Under the pieces are notes generated by a model. That model was not told the origin of the DNA. It was given only the letters and a program-made list of their open reading frames with translations, and did no database searches. 64,000 nt of DNA. It comes from Phymatolithon calcareum (Eukaryota; Rhodophyta; Florideophyceae; Hapalidiales). Each line of letters starts with the position of its first letter. Position 1 is the stretch's first letter. The DNA is taken from NCBI GenBank assembly GCA_977006965.1, contig OZ345366.1, positions 2,046,001 through 2,110,000 of the forward strand. Reading direction: 5' to 3'. Shown here piece after piece: positions 33,547 through 45,832 of the stretch. The position numbers were made by a program, and so were the translations under genes.

Positions 33547-34956
33547 TCAACATAAGTTTTTATATTGCGAATGTCTAAGACTGCGAGATAAGTCGGACAA
33601 ATCAGCAAAATGAGAAAGGCAGTCAGAAAAAAGTCCTGTTGATGCCAGAAGCACGTCGCTGAGGCCACGAAGGCGCGCGCATTGAAACGAGGGCTTAAAT
33701 CGCTTCGCAAACCACCAGACAGTGAGCGCGGCTATGGCGCAACGTTGCTGACCCGGGGGAGCAAATGCGTCCACAAGCGAGGAGAGAGACACAAAAAGCT
33801 ACCTACCAGGAAATAAACGCGATATCTCGACAAACTTGACACCAAAGAAGGAGTGAGCATGTGCCGCAAATGGGTTCACTGCTGTGGCGTAAGACGATTC
33901 GAGAACGGCTGATGCTCCCCTTCCACTGCTCACGAGAATAGTGCCCTTCTTTGTATGCGAGCTGTAGAAACCGCGCATGCGCTCGCGACTAATGCTGCGA
34001 ATCGCTTCCAGAACCATTGCGTCATTCTTCGTCACCCATATTGCATCGCCCATTCTAAAAAAACCGGCAGCGAGATGACTTTCAGTAACTTTTAAAAAGT
34101 GCGTTCTCGAGGTGGAAGTGGTTCTGGGCAATGTGGTTATGGACACCATATCGAACACGATTGCGTTACTTGCGTGCGCGAAGAAAATGACAGTGCTGAA
34201 CACTGCCGGTGAAACTTCCACATCCTCCACTTGCTTGAGATTACACATTTGCACCTTTCTACCGTTCCGCAGAGTCACCAATCCATGAGAGGGGTAGCAC
34301 CCCTTTTCACGCGTCGGCGGCAGCGGGGCGGTCACGGGCCTATTGACAAATGCAGAAGCGAATGAGGGTTGTGGTGACGCTTCGAGTAATTCTTCAAGTG
34401 AAGGTTGTGGGCTTAGAAGAAGGCCGAGGGATGAATTTCGAAACTTTGATGCAACAGATGCAGACGAATCTTATATGCAAGACATGGTGCTTCGAGTTAC
34501 GCTCAAGACTAAAGTACCCCAATTACTATCTTTCAAGAAGTCGCCCTTCGTGGCAAGTCCCCACTTTTTCAGCATCATTTATAGGAAGCACGAATGGGAA
34601 GCGTTCATCGATTTGTCCGTGAATCCGTTGCAAAAGAAGAACGAAGACGGTTTCTTTGCAACTATCAGATAGATCGGATCAGCACTGCCAAAAACGGGAC
34701 ACGCAGACATGTTGAGTCGTGCTATGAAGAAGGACGACTTGAAGAGCATTTCGTGCAGACGACGTTCAAATGCAGGGAATTGAGCCTTGAATCGTCGCAG
34801 GGCGGTATCCTTGTATGCATGGGATGGTGTGTTAACCAGAAGGAAGTTCACAACTCGTTTGGTCAAAAATCGGGAGGCGATACCAATGTCATGTTGCTGC
34901 ATTGTAACGCCGATATTGGACCAGGCGGCGCTCGTGCATTCTAAGAATGTGTCCAA
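33547..34956 (-). pseudogene. Hedgehog-type Hint-domain protein, broken
   Basis: The best part is 34335-33799: a Hint (hedgehog/intein) autoprocessing fold starting with the nucleophile Cys in EKGCYPSHGLVTLRNGRKV, then SPAVFSTVIFFAHASNAIVF, SRTHFLKV (Thr-x-x-His-type block) and FFRMGDAIWV. It ends with the family pattern GFYSSHTKKGTILVSSGRGA and PFAAHAHSFFG. The frame is open back to about 34465 with no ATG. A plausible upstream segment in other frames is 34956-34579 (FLLVNTPSHAYKDTALRRF, FKAQFPAFERRLHEML). A hydrophobic C-terminal tail continues at 33792-33547 in a third frame. Hint proteins usually cleave themselves and release an N-terminal secreted part. At least two frame changes suggest a pseudogene, but introns cannot be excluded. 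Confidence 0.65.
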
Positions 34957-35204
34957 ACCAGTACCTTAGTAGATCCCTGTTGCACATGTCTATCATCATG
35001 TATATTTCTGCGACACATTGCGATCTTACACGAGACTTTCATAGTGCTTTAACTCCATGCATGTCTTGATCCGAGCTTATGACTGTGCCGAATTGCATAC
35101 GTGTACGTGCCTTTGGAACCCCAACTAATTTCGAGATGATCCTCCCCACCACATGCATGGATGGATTTGAGTTTACCTTCAAACCCTCGCCGTCCAATTA
35201 GCAT

Positions 35205-35645
35205 CTGAGAGGCTTATCGTACTGTAGCACTTAGGCATTTATCCTTGCTTATATTGGCTAGCTGGTGGTGCTCGTGGAATGGCAATTGAATTCAAAATAA
35301 CAAATATGAAAATATTTTTAGAATATAAGTCAAGGAGGCGGATCAGAACGCCTCTTTGAAAGTCTCAAAGAAGGCGGCATTCTTCAGAATGTCTGAAACG
35401 GCCAACTTTTCAATGGGCAAAATATTCGCGAACACAAAACATTTTCAATTATTTTAAGTTGCAAAATCTACAAATTTTAATCTCTGAGAGGTCCAATGAA
35501 ATCACAGAACGCGATGAATGTGGTCCAATCATTTCGACTATCTCGTCCAATGAAATCACAGAACGCGATGAATGTGGTCCAATCATTTCGACCGTCTCGT
35601 CCAATGAAATTGTAGAGGCCCGATGAATGTGGTCCAATCATTAGT
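35205..35645. repeat. Dispersed repeat, copy 2 (CCAAT-rich)
   Basis: Second copy of the 30190-30600 repeat, same orientation, with an expanded tandem block at its right end. Confidence 0.85.
35493..35645. repeat. Tandem repeat of about 57 bp, 2.5 copies
   Basis: The unit GTCCAATGAAATCACAGAAC, GCGATGAATGTGGTCCAATC, ATTTCGACYRTCTC is repeated directly, with the third unit altered (TTGTAGAGGCCC). Copy 1 at 30.5 kb shows only a looser version. The minus frame 35449-35637 is a by-product of the repeat. Confidence 0.85.
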
Positions 35646-35675
35646 GGGTGTCATAACTCAGCATCTCCTCTAATA

Positions 35676-35723
35676 CCATAACTAAAGTTATGGAATATAA
35701 TACCATAACTCAAGTTATGGAAT
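35676..35723. repeat. Two tandem short palindromes
   Basis: TACCATAACTAAAGTTATGG and TACCATAACTCAAGTTATGG, each a hairpin and spaced 30 bp apart. They share CCATAACTTTAG-type sequence with the LINE 3' termini at 14.25 and 30.62 kb. Confidence 0.7.
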
Positions 35724-35724
35724 A

Positions 35725-36610
35725 AAGACTTATTATTTATGATATTGTCGTTATGATACTTGTTAGAATTTCGTTGGAACTTTTAAATGTTGGAATGGAA
35801 TTTTTACTTTACTTTTTAAGATTTGATTTCTTTTATAGTCAAGAGATACAAGACTTAATGTCCTTTAGACACTCTCTGACCTTACTCGGAGTGGTTTGAT
35901 CTGCTTAGTCTTGCCTTCCTAAGTAAAGTGCGACATCGCTTCGTCTTATATAGACGATAGTTGCATCTTCCATTCTATAATAAACCTATTTTTTTCATAT
36001 AAAAAGCCCGATTTAGATTCCGCTTCCTATTCCCATTTTGAAGATTGTTGGAATCTAATTTTGACCAATAAGTATAAGACTAGTAATAGAAACTTTGCAA
36101 TGACACTTGAAACACTCGCGTATTTGCAGACGTGGCATTTTGTACTACATGTGTAATATTCAGTGTAATATGCAATGAAGAATTCATAACTTTACTACAC
36201 GTGTAACTAGTGTGACGATGAAATCGTTACAGTATGCGCATATAAAAGCTTAACTACCGCATGCATCCAGTAGTTCACCTTTTCTGTGCCTGTATGATAC
36301 GCACAATCCGCACCAAGACCGCGTTTCAAAACATTGTATTTCCCCGAAGCCATAGCTGTGCACAGTGCAAACTGTTGCAACCCTCAGATGCATCCTCCAC
36401 GAACTTACAGAACAGTTACAGGTAACGCGCACTTGCCAAATTTTGCTACTGTGCTAAAATTTACGTCGCGATCGCGTTTTCTTTCGAATGGTGAAGTTAT
36501 AATGGTTATCGCGCTGGCTTGGAGCAAGAGCGCGAGCTCCATCTGAATCGACACTCTGGTCAAGTTATTGGGGCAGATGGGAACTCGGGGTGAAATTTCT
36601 CATGCCCTTT
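35725..36610. other. no gene recognised; AT-rich
   Basis: Contains repeated GTGTAA/TTACAC words around 36.13-36.21 kb and no coding signal. Confidence 0.4.
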
Positions 36611-36623
36611 GGAGAGTTATAAG

Positions 36624-37251
36624 TAAGGCTTGGACCGGACGGATCGACGACGGTCCGAATCCGAAAAACGGATCAATTTCTGATCCGTGGCTTGTCCGGA
36701 GTCTGGAAATTTTCCTCTTGGCCTGTGCGAATCCTGTCCCTGCTGAGCCGTTTCAAATCCACTTACAGTCCGATCCGGAAATGTCGACGATCTGGTCTAC
36801 TTACAGTCCGATTAAGCCGTCTACCTGCTTTGAGCTGGCCTGAATCGGATCCGAGTCAGATCCGAACCGAATCTGTGGCGGCCTGAACCTGATCAGAACC
36901 GATTTTTCCTTGGCCTCAGAAACGTATTTCGCTTACGTTTTGACATATTTTTAATAATATTTCAAAATTTTGAGCCAAATTTCTTCTCCAGGAAATCCGA
37001 TCTCATCATTTTACAGTCCGGAATAAATCAAGCCCGATCCACTTAAGAGTCCGAAAAAATGTAAATCCGAACCAGATCCGATCCGATTTTTCTCGGACTC
37101 AGTCCGATCTGTACGGTAAAAACTGGCCGTCTCCTGATCTGTTCCGAATCCAATCAAAAACAAATTCGCCCACGAGAAGTCCGTCCGAATCCAGTCCGAA
37201 TTATAGTCGACCGGACTGGACCTAGGTCTGATCCGTCCGGTCCGAGCCCTA
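36624..37251. mobile_element. hAT-like MITE packed with TCCGATCC/GGATCGGA subterminal motifs
   Basis: The ends match as inverted repeats: left TAAGGCTTGGACCGGACGGA and right (reverse complement) TAGGGCTCGGACCGGACGGA. The flanking 8 bp are GTTATAAG and GTTTTAAA, six of eight alike, consistent with an aged hAT target duplication. The 628-bp body holds dozens of TCCGA/TCCGG words in both orientations and no gene. Confidence 0.75.
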
Positions 37252-37693
37252 GTTTTAAAACTTTACCGTAAAGTAAACCCTATGCGGAAATTCAGTAGTC
37301 TCTGTTGACCAACTTTATGATACCGCTGTATTCCACGTATAATTTACAAGGTCGACTGTATCAAGACCCTCCTTGTAATACCGTTGTACAGTACTGAATT
37401 AATATATGATACAGTAGTGATTGCATGTAAGACTTCTTTGTTGATGACGTCGATTACTGTATCAATCATTTTGGATCCTCCGTGCAACGACTTTAACGTA
37501 CTCTGCCATATACTGCAACAGACTAAGAGCTACTGCTTTATCATGGTCAAGAGAGGAGAAAATCATAAGTGATATGTTTGAGAAATAATCTGCAACCTCC
37601 GAAAACCACCTCATATGCGAAGGTTCTCGCTAGAGCCACGAGTTATCGCCTGTTTCCCCGCAGAAACACCAGCCGAAGTGAAAATAAATTCCT

Positions 37694-39076
37694 GGAAATT
37701 CGCTACATGGACCGAAAAAGGTGGCAAAATTCGCTAAATCGGCACCCCTTGCAAAAACTGCTTCTCGTTATGATACACAGATTATTCTATAAAAATAAAC
37801 TTGTCAGAAAAAGTAAAGCTTATTTTGTGTGCTGCTCTCTATGCTTTAGCTCCTCGTCACAAGTAGTATCTTCGTCATCGCAGGCGGTGAGATCAATTAT
37901 CATGAACTGAGCCGCTTTGTCGATGTGTTTTGGCTTCGCCTCAACAATATTGCGGATGTTCGGCCTGGCGCCTGTCTGCGAGAAGTGACCCGTATTTCCG
38001 CACGAGCAGCAGTGACGGGCCCTCATTTCAGACGACAATAGGGCGTCTTGCGCTTGCGGCTCGACTTAGCGACAAGGTAAAACAGCACCAAATCATCCTG
38101 TACTAGCTGGTCACATGTGAATGCAACAAGATTGATACTACCCTCGTGTTGCTTGGCCCTCGCTCTCAACAGCCGTGCGTCCCAGAACCAGTTCTTCTTC
38201 CACGCGTCGAACGCGAACTGATGCTGCGCCAAGCGTCTAGAAGCGTACAAAAGTGCCGCTATGACGTGGAAAAATGGCCGCTCATTCTCTTCAAAGTGGC
38301 GGGAAGATTAAGTAGCGCGTTAGTCGCTGTGAACAACCACATGGAATTGTGTCACTTCGCTGCTAACAACACACATCAGCATGTCACTTTCGATGACCTC
38401 CCGTTTTACAAACAGCTTCTCTGCTCGGAGAATTTTTCCTGGTGCTTCTTGTAACAGTAAAGCGAGAGGAAAGTACCGTCGTTATCATCCGGTGAGCCAT
38501 GCCGCCGTGTCTGAAGCGATCGTCAAACGTTAGTCCATTTACAGAGGCCATAATATTGCAAATAGGCTCTGCACGCACATTGACGAATGCAATGTTGGTC
38601 TACTCAGCGCTCCGTCGACGCTCGGCAGCGCACGGACGTTCACTCCGACGGCGCACGCTGTGCAGTGGCTACAGATGCTGCGCGGTTCTTGTTGCGATTT
38701 GCCACGAGATTGCCTTGCCAATAGACGTGGTTTGGGCCATTATGAGGTTTACAACGTTGTCAAAGTTTTCTCCAGGGCAGTGGCCCACACTCATCACGAG
38801 CTTCATCCTCTCCTTAACTTCAGAGAGTCGGGCGGGAGCGTTTTGAGTTAGCTCAGCAGTCGCATGCGACGAGGTGCAGAGTGCTTTGCGAGGCGTATGA
38901 GTAGTGTCATGATAAGCGTCTGTATATGTTTTTACTGTCCTCTTTATTGCTCATGTAGTGGTGTTGTGGGTTTGTATTTAGGTTTATCTAGCTCATATTA
39001 TAAAGAGTGCTTGTTTTTGCAAGGGGTGCCGATTTAGGGAATTTTGCAACATTTTTCGGTCAATAGAGCGAATTTC
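37694..39076. mobile_element. 1.38-kb element with inverted repeats of about 85 bp
   Basis: The left end (37694 onward, GAAATTCGCTACATGGACCG ... AAATCGGCACCCCTTGCAAA) matches the reverse complement of the right end (to 39076), with blocks AAATTCGCT, GACCGAAAAA, GCAAAATTC and CTAAATCGGCACCCCTTGCA. No target duplication could be fixed. The inside carries short protein-like frames, one with a zinc knuckle. Confidence 0.75.
37820..38250 (-). pseudogene. Zinc-knuckle protein fragment inside the inverted-repeat element
   Basis: Two minus frames that join by a frame change near 38035: an upstream part (RLAQHQFAFDAWKKNWFWDA ... VLFYLVAKSSRKRKTP) and a downstream part with ARHCCSCGNTGHFSQTG, a CxC-x2-GH-type zinc-knuckle pattern that ends in Gly where a final Cys is usual. 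Knuckles of this kind end some transposases and Gag proteins. Being inside a TIR element, it may be a transposase remnant; no catalytic core was recognised. Confidence 0.4.
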
Positions 39077-39096
39077 ATTAACTAATTCTAACCACC

Positions 39097-42000
39097 ATGA
39101 GAAGCAAAGGATTTCGATTAGAATGGTACAATGTTTTTGACGCTGGACAGCGTAAATTGGGCGAGCCAATTCAAAATAGACGAAATTTTGCCTTCTGCAA
39201 GCGCTTTAATTCAGACAATTACATGCAACAAAATGGAGCAGTGCACAATATTATGACAGCAGATTGCCACAGTTGTCCTTACATGCCTGGCAGAATGGTC
39301 ACACTGATGCGCGGCAGCGATGCGAAATCTACAGCACGATTGCCAAAGGAAAAGATGCAACAGCGGAACATCCCATCGACCGGTGCTTTGCGAACATGTT
39401 CGTGCTGTGGAAGTGCATCCAAAAATAAAAGGCGCTTGAGCACAGAGAGCAAAAGGCTTGTACTTTCTATTCCGCAAGGACCTTTAATAGAATCAGTTTG
39501 TATTGCTGAGGTGCTATAGTGGTGTTCTCCTTGCCGATCAGTTTGACAGCGGCTTTCTACCATCTCTGAATTGCAAAACAGTAATGGAAAAGTTTCTGTG
39601 AGACCAGGACGTCACAGAAATACACCCAGAACGTGTAAGCGATCACATGAATTAGTCCTCGAGGGTGCAGGGAAGAATTTCAGGCCATCAAATCACGTCG
39701 GAAAGAAAATGCATTGACACCCAGCACCGCTGTTTTCACTATATTTGAATGATGCACGTACCCCGAAAGGCGACCCCTAATCGTCTCACAAGTACTACTT
39801 CAAGCCAGACCGCTCATTGAAGTAAATAATAATGCAGTTAATGCCAAGAGTGTCACCCATAGGGCCGTGCAGGAGCGCTATGTCGGCTTCGATATTGAAA
39901 AGCTCAGATCCATCTTCCTGCGAGAGGTAGCTGTGCAGTCAGAGGGCGTTTGTGTTGCTCCCCGTCCTGCTATGCACGACGTTCTTTCTGGGAAATTTCT
40001 GGCACGGAAAATTTGCAGACAGCATTACGACGCGTTGGCTAAATCATTCCGAATTTTGGACAGGTGAAGGTGTCCTCTTTGCAAATCAATTCGGGAAAAG
40101 AAATAAACGGCTCGGCACTCATCCGCATTGGAAAACATCACCATAGAGAGCTTTTAATTGCAAAAGTGACAGCTCATGAACTTTGAATGGATGACCGAGT
40201 CGACGATCTTAATTATACTGCGGGAAGACCACATGCAACATGTTCTAGCCGTCCATGGCTTAAAAATATTTTGTGTTCTCTGGAGCATTCTGCGGATGGA
40301 GAAGACTACACAATGACCTCTTTTGAAAGCACCGAAAGTGACGACAACTTCTTTTCATCGAGAATTGATTTAATATTCGAAAGCAAATCTGTGTGCCTCT
40401 CTTGCTATTCAGCTATTATGCGCTGAATAAGAACTTCTAATCGGGGTCACATTGAGCCAATAAATCGCATTCTCCTGCTGACGTGAGGAAGAGTAAGTAT
40501 CCAGATGAGGTAATGCGGTAAATTTGCGAAGACAAGGAGCACAGAGTTCTAATAGACCCTAAATCTTCAGTGCGCTTTGTCAAGCTGTACGAACGATACT
40601 TGCATGTGTACTCCGCGATGTTTCCAAACACCACAGAGGCCCCAAAATTCTCCGCCGAACAATTGTGACGAACACCAACATCATTAGCATTGACAGTCTC
40701 TTCAAGGGAAAGGGACAAAGACTTATGTCAAAAATATCGGCTAAGGATCTCTTGAAAGTCGGATCTCAGCATTTACATGACGAAAATCAACTAAGCGAGA
40801 TGAAAATTGTTTTGAAACTTCATGAAATCGCAAAAACGTACAAGGAAAAGGAACAGAAAGAGAAATTCAACCAAGGGAAATGGGATGTGTCACTGAGATA
40901 CAGCGCTTTTCACAGCCTCTTTGGTTATATATGTGGAAGTTATTGAAGTCTGACAAGGAGCGGCTATCACGATCTGCGCGCTGCAGAGATTGCGGAGGAA
41001 CCCAACACTGCTGTCATGGCCGTTTTGCAACGGGCCTGGCGCTAAGAAAGAAGACTATTACGACACTTCAATAGGCACGCACACAAAATTAATAGGCGTG
41101 TTTGCAATACTTCAGCAGATTTTATATCTATGTGACAAAGATGCTCCAAGTCCAATAACGTGGGGTGGGGTTTTCGACAACTTTCATCCCTGAAAGCGAT
41201 AAGTGCATAATGACATTATTGAACAGGCTTGGTTACGGACTGTCCTACTCGTCGATGTACAGAGTTAGCAGACAAAGAGCGAATCAAGAAGCGGAGAAAC
41301 CTCTTGCCAAATATGTGCTTTCTCAGCTTCTTACTAAGTTTGCATGGGACAACTTAGATGCCATTCTGGTGTCTAAAGTCGTGCGAATTCTCAGAAAATG
41401 CATGGATTGGCATCGGACAGTCGTGGCCTCTGAGAAAATGTCAGATACCACGCCGATTATAGCTTCAGAGCCATTACGGAACGATTCTTTCGATGAACAT
41501 CCCAGAGCGGACTACGTACTGCTCTCTGTGTTGAAGACACAAAATATGTTTGTTGTTTCAATTTCTGTTTTCAAATAAATCTTATTTGTTCAGATTCATA
41601 TAAGGAGGTCTCTATAGACTATCTCCTTCGCCTTTCATTCACAGGACAGGCAAGCGGGAAGCCAGCTGCAATGTCAAATCTTGTAATATTGGATAATCCA
41701 TCAAACATGAGCAGCACAGCGGAGCATCTTATGGAGTTGATACAATCTCTGACAGAAAAACAAAGCGAAGTGTGTGAAGATCCTGGCGACCAGACGCATT
41801 AAAGTATTTTGACTTGCGATTGGGTTCTCTACGACAGAATAGAGCCTGTTTTTCGCGAAAGTCCAGATGGAGCAAGGAACGAAGCGTTATGAAAGACTTT
41901 GCCATAACCAGAGCATATGCACCATGCAATGGCGTTTTAAAATGCCGTGAAGTTCTGTGCTTGGTACCCCTCACTTGATGAGCCGGCGGCAGCAAGTCGA

Positions 42001-43596
42001 CTCTTGAAAAACATGATTGAGAACTTCAGATCTAAGAAATAATACAAAACATGCTTAAGACTTTTCAGACTGAGTGCAGCTGCTCAATGAAATCGTGTTC
42101 TTGACGTTCCTTTTGAAGAAGGGAACTTTTTGTTCACTGAGAATGCTGTGCGCGTGTTCAAAACTCAGCACTGTGCTGAATGGGGAGACGCAGTCCCGCT
42201 TCGCGAGCTGCTCTCGCTCGTCTCGAAGGAAGCCAGTGATGACGGTCCTGTTTCTAAAGAGTTTAACGAACACCAGCAATGTCACTCGGAGTTTTTCGAA
42301 CTCTCTATGCAGCGCCTTGGGGATAGTGTACGTACGGCCGTGGAGACAAAAGCCACTGACGTTTCTGATGCTAACTTTAATTTCTTTACTTCTGATGTTA
42401 TGCTTGGGCTCCTCGGTCCTTCACTGCGTATGTACTTCTCAAAAAGGGCAGGAAACTGAGGGCATCTCAATACGAGAATCCGGGAGAAACGAATTGGTGT
42501 CAAAAGTGACTTTTTTAAAACATTAGATGCTGAGCTGTGAACTCTCTTACTATTCCATTCACAACCGGGTTCGATTTGTCTCCTCCTTTCTTTCTTGCCA
42601 GTAATCCTCACCTCCCAGGAACAGAAGTATGTGACGAACATTCTAGGCCAATTATTACCGCTGCTCTGAACGTGTTAAATATAGTGCACCACCCCGTACA
42701 TCCTTCGTATGCCTTGAATGTTTGAATACATGCGTCAAATCTTGAGAAGGTTGGCAGAGACCCTCTTCTCCGACTTGCTAGGCATAGAGATGTGGACCTC
42801 CTAGAGCTGCACATAGGAGACCTAAAATGGGTAGTGGTTAAAAAATTGGCCTTCAGTCAGCACAAAATACGCATTGAAATATAGAGGTATCGACGATGGT
42901 GTCCCGAAACGCAGAGGTTTTAGCTTCCACAAATGCAATTTCCGAAGATTGGGAGAAAGAGGTACTGAGAAATCGAAAAAAGAAGGCCGCATGGGGAAAT
43001 ATTTTGACGCTTACAATGGTAGTGCATTGCGCAAAGCAATTGTCGAAGCACAGGAAAGTGGGTACAAAAAATTCATGTCATTAGATCAGACTTGATTGTC
43101 TCACCGCGCATCAAGCGTTTTCAATGTTGATGCATACTGGCTTCCTGCGTCATTTTAAGCCGAGCTTGTAAATCTTCGATGTGGACCGGAGGTCGGCTTT
43201 ACCAATAAAGGAGAAATGGTTCTAGAAGAGCCATCAAGATTAGAGGAGCGAAAGGTTGAAATCAAATTCAGAACAGGAAAATGCAGATGCGGCCGCACGG
43301 GAGCATCATCGACGCCTCTGTGTTGCATTTCGACCACTACATCGTCTGGAAATGGGCCAAAATGTGGTTGTGGTGCCTCTGGAAGGAGTTTTTCCTCGCG
43401 ATGTCGATGTGACCCCATAAGATGTGCCAAAAGAACCGGAGGTGAAGAGGCGACAAGGTCTCGCATAGAACTCTCTCTTGCCAGTCGGAACCATGATGAG
43501 GAAGATAAAAGATCGAGTGTAGCGCCGAAAAGATCCCTTTGTAACCCGGAAGCGGGCTTTTTAACCTCCGCGCCGGCCGTAAACACGGGCAAATAA
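39097..43596 (+). pseudogene. Chain of plus-strand fragments, possibly one decayed transposon-type gene
   Basis: Successive frames on one strand look like parts of a single long protein. They are 39097-39519 (RTCSCCGSASKNKRRLSTES), 39867-40067 (ARKICRQHYDALAKSFRIL then RCPLCKS), 40665-40946 (helical, Lys-rich), and 41030-41578 (CIMTLLNRLGYGLSYSSMYR then KFAWDNLDAILVSKV). Further parts are 42130-42459 (FKTQHCAEWGDAVPLRELLS), 42660-42830 and 43216-43596 (Cys-rich KCRCGRTG, KCGCG, SRCRCDPIRC). The LLNRLG-x-SYS block, followed by a DN-I pattern and a Cys-rich tail, resembles long uncharacterised transposon-associated proteins I recall from invertebrate genomes; that family match is inference. Many frameshifts and stops separate the parts, so it is not functional as read. 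Alternatively these are several unrelated fragments. Confidence 0.35.
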
Positions 43597-43599
43597 GCG

Positions 43600-44075
43600 C
43601 ATACACGTGGGAGATGTCTGCACTAAGGCATGAGCTATTCTAACGTAAGCAGAAATGGAGGAAGCCATGGATAGACTGTGAGGCTTTTATACAATAAACT
43701 TTACAAAACGTGGACGTTGAGGAGGCGGAAGCGACGGCAGGGACGACTGCGGCGGTAACGACTACGGCCATGCTGATGATGGAAATGAATGGTGAATGAA
43801 TCTATAGTAATCCTTTTCTGCACTGTTGACGGAATCCTAACAGGAGAGGATATTACTAACAGAAGAGGGCCCAAAACTCCAGATCACCACTGGCAGTACT
43901 CCAAACAAGTTGAATTGGATGATACTTGGAGAGCTGATAGCATCTTAAGACACGCAGTCAATGGTGCCGTCCAAGAAGATTTCGGATTTCATTTTGTATT
44001 CCAATTTTCCTATTTTCCGCGCCACAGTTCCGCTTTGGCAATGGAATTTTTTGATTTCAGAATCTCTCAACGCCG
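43600..44075. other. no gene recognised
   Basis: No supported feature between the Cys-rich fragment and the LINE remnant. Confidence 0.35.
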
Positions 44076-44079
44076 TCAT

Positions 44080-45145
44080 TCGCCAGCATGAGAGCAGCTT
44101 CGCAATGAACCGAAAATCACTACAACTGGGGCCTTGTAAAAAGATAGTCGAAGTACTGTGGTTTATTGTAAAGGTGACTATCAACCCAACAGGAGGTTAA
44201 ATGGCACCTTGGTTTCTACTCATGTTTCCTATCTTTCATTCTTTGAGCTTACTCTGTGTGGTTCAGGATTATGTTAATCGCCCGGCATACTCTTTTTTCT
44301 TCGTCGCTTGTCCACACCGACTTTTGCATTGTATTCTTCATCGTGGATGTACACAAGATGTACACCATTTCCCCAGGCATCCGAGCTTTCCTTCCACTTG
44401 CGATGGAATTCGTAGGAATCTTCCCAGGAACCATTGCGCGCTTAGGTTTTGGTGATGACTTCTTCTTAGCTTGAGTGTCGCGTGTATCGTTGTCTTCGCT
44501 GATGAGTGGATTCGCCTTAAGTATCTATCTTCTTGTTTTTCCCATTCTTCCTTGAGTGATCGCTTGGACGGCCTTTGTTTCTATCCCCTGGCTTTTTTGC
44601 CATTCCTTCATCATGTCCAGTTCGCCCTCGATTGCTCCTTCTCGTTCAGAATTCAGTTCCAGCTCTAGTCGCGGCCGAATATTTAATGCGAGCGGGCGTC
44701 AGGTTCAATCTGACAGAGAATGCTTAGCCGTCCTGTTTGCATTGATGCCCGCTTCCCAAATAGCATGCATAGAAGCTCGCCCATGATTATCGATGCCTTT
44801 GTTTTGATTTGCATCGAGTTCGGAGTCACATGGACGCCATGCTCCCAGAAGGGTCTTATGAAGAATCGGAACATATCAAGGCTTCCCTGTTTAGAGAGCC
44901 TTTCGCGAAACATTCCTAGTGTATTCAGCAGTTTCAGTCTTCTTTTGGCGCCATAGAAACGTTCCACAGTCTTGCTCTCTATGGCTTCATTGGAGTTAAT
45001 TATGATTCCGAAGTATTCTGCCTTGTCTACCACTTTGAGGATATCCTCGGCGAGCGTCATATTCTGTACTTTTTTCATCCGCCTTTCCGGCGATGGTCGA
45101 GCATTTCGATGTAGACCAAGCCATTTGCATCTCCTTCGCCCATTT
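44080..45145 (-). mobile_element. LINE remnant: RT thumb, C-terminal region and 3' UTR
   Basis: From about 45145 leftward, the frame gives a LINE thumb region: VDKAEYFGIIINSNEAIESK, TVERFYGAKRRLKLLNTLGM, RPFWEHGVHVTPNSMQIKTK and SILCQIEPDA. It parallels VKEVSYLGISLSNEG and IQPTWEFAMHLTPWT of LINE B. After the stop near 44683, eroded C-terminal coding and 3' UTR continue to about 44080, matching 14403-14950. No catalytic RT motif remains, because the copy is 5'-truncated. Confidence 0.8.
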
Positions 45146-45164
45146 TGTTCATACGTTTAGTAAG

Positions 45165-45830
45165 CCTTGGAGCTCTATTCATTTCTTGCGAGAATAATCA
45201 CGTCGGAAACAAGAGAGCCTCATATATGCTACGCACATAAGCATACGATAGTACCTTCCGCTCGAAGGATCTCTTATGTTGACCTTAAGAGGCGTAGTAG
45301 GGGTTTCTAATTAACCTATTTCAGTACATCCATGCTGAGCTACCTGGCGGACGAACCTTGTCGGTCTTTCGATTTGCATTGAGCAGACCAAGATTTTTTT
45401 AATTTTTGTTCCTACCGCCCGCCACGACATTTACACTATGGAAACAGCACTGCAGGTACATCATAGTAGAGCCAGCATCAAGCAAATTCGGCTGGTCACA
45501 TACAAAAACAATGCGTTCGTAAATGGTACAGAAGGCGCCAACCAAGCAAATAGTCTCAAGGCTAGAGGGTGCACGAAGTTGGGCGAGCAGGTATGTCCTC
45601 AAATGAACATTACATTGTAACAATAGAAATGAGGACACAAGTTAGCAATTTTCGGTTCAGTTCAGTTCAAAAATAAGCTCATTTCACTACGTGATTCGTA
45701 ATCTTTAAATATACGTCACGCACGCACCGACTGCTCTTCTTTTGACATCAAGCGCATAAAAGGCAACAATGTAGTAACAATGGAACTCACAAAGAGATAT
45801 GACAACGGTGCATACAGGCATAGTCAACTA
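45165..45830. other. no gene recognised; upstream region of the membrane-protein gene
   Basis: Should include the promoter of the plus-strand gene beginning at 45833/45923. No clear TATA box was singled out. Confidence 0.3.
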
Positions 45831-45832
45831 AT

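Noticed and set aside
35493-35645. CRISPR-like direct repeats
   Set aside because: Contiguous 57-bp tandem units without unique spacers, in a eukaryotic dispersed repeat.
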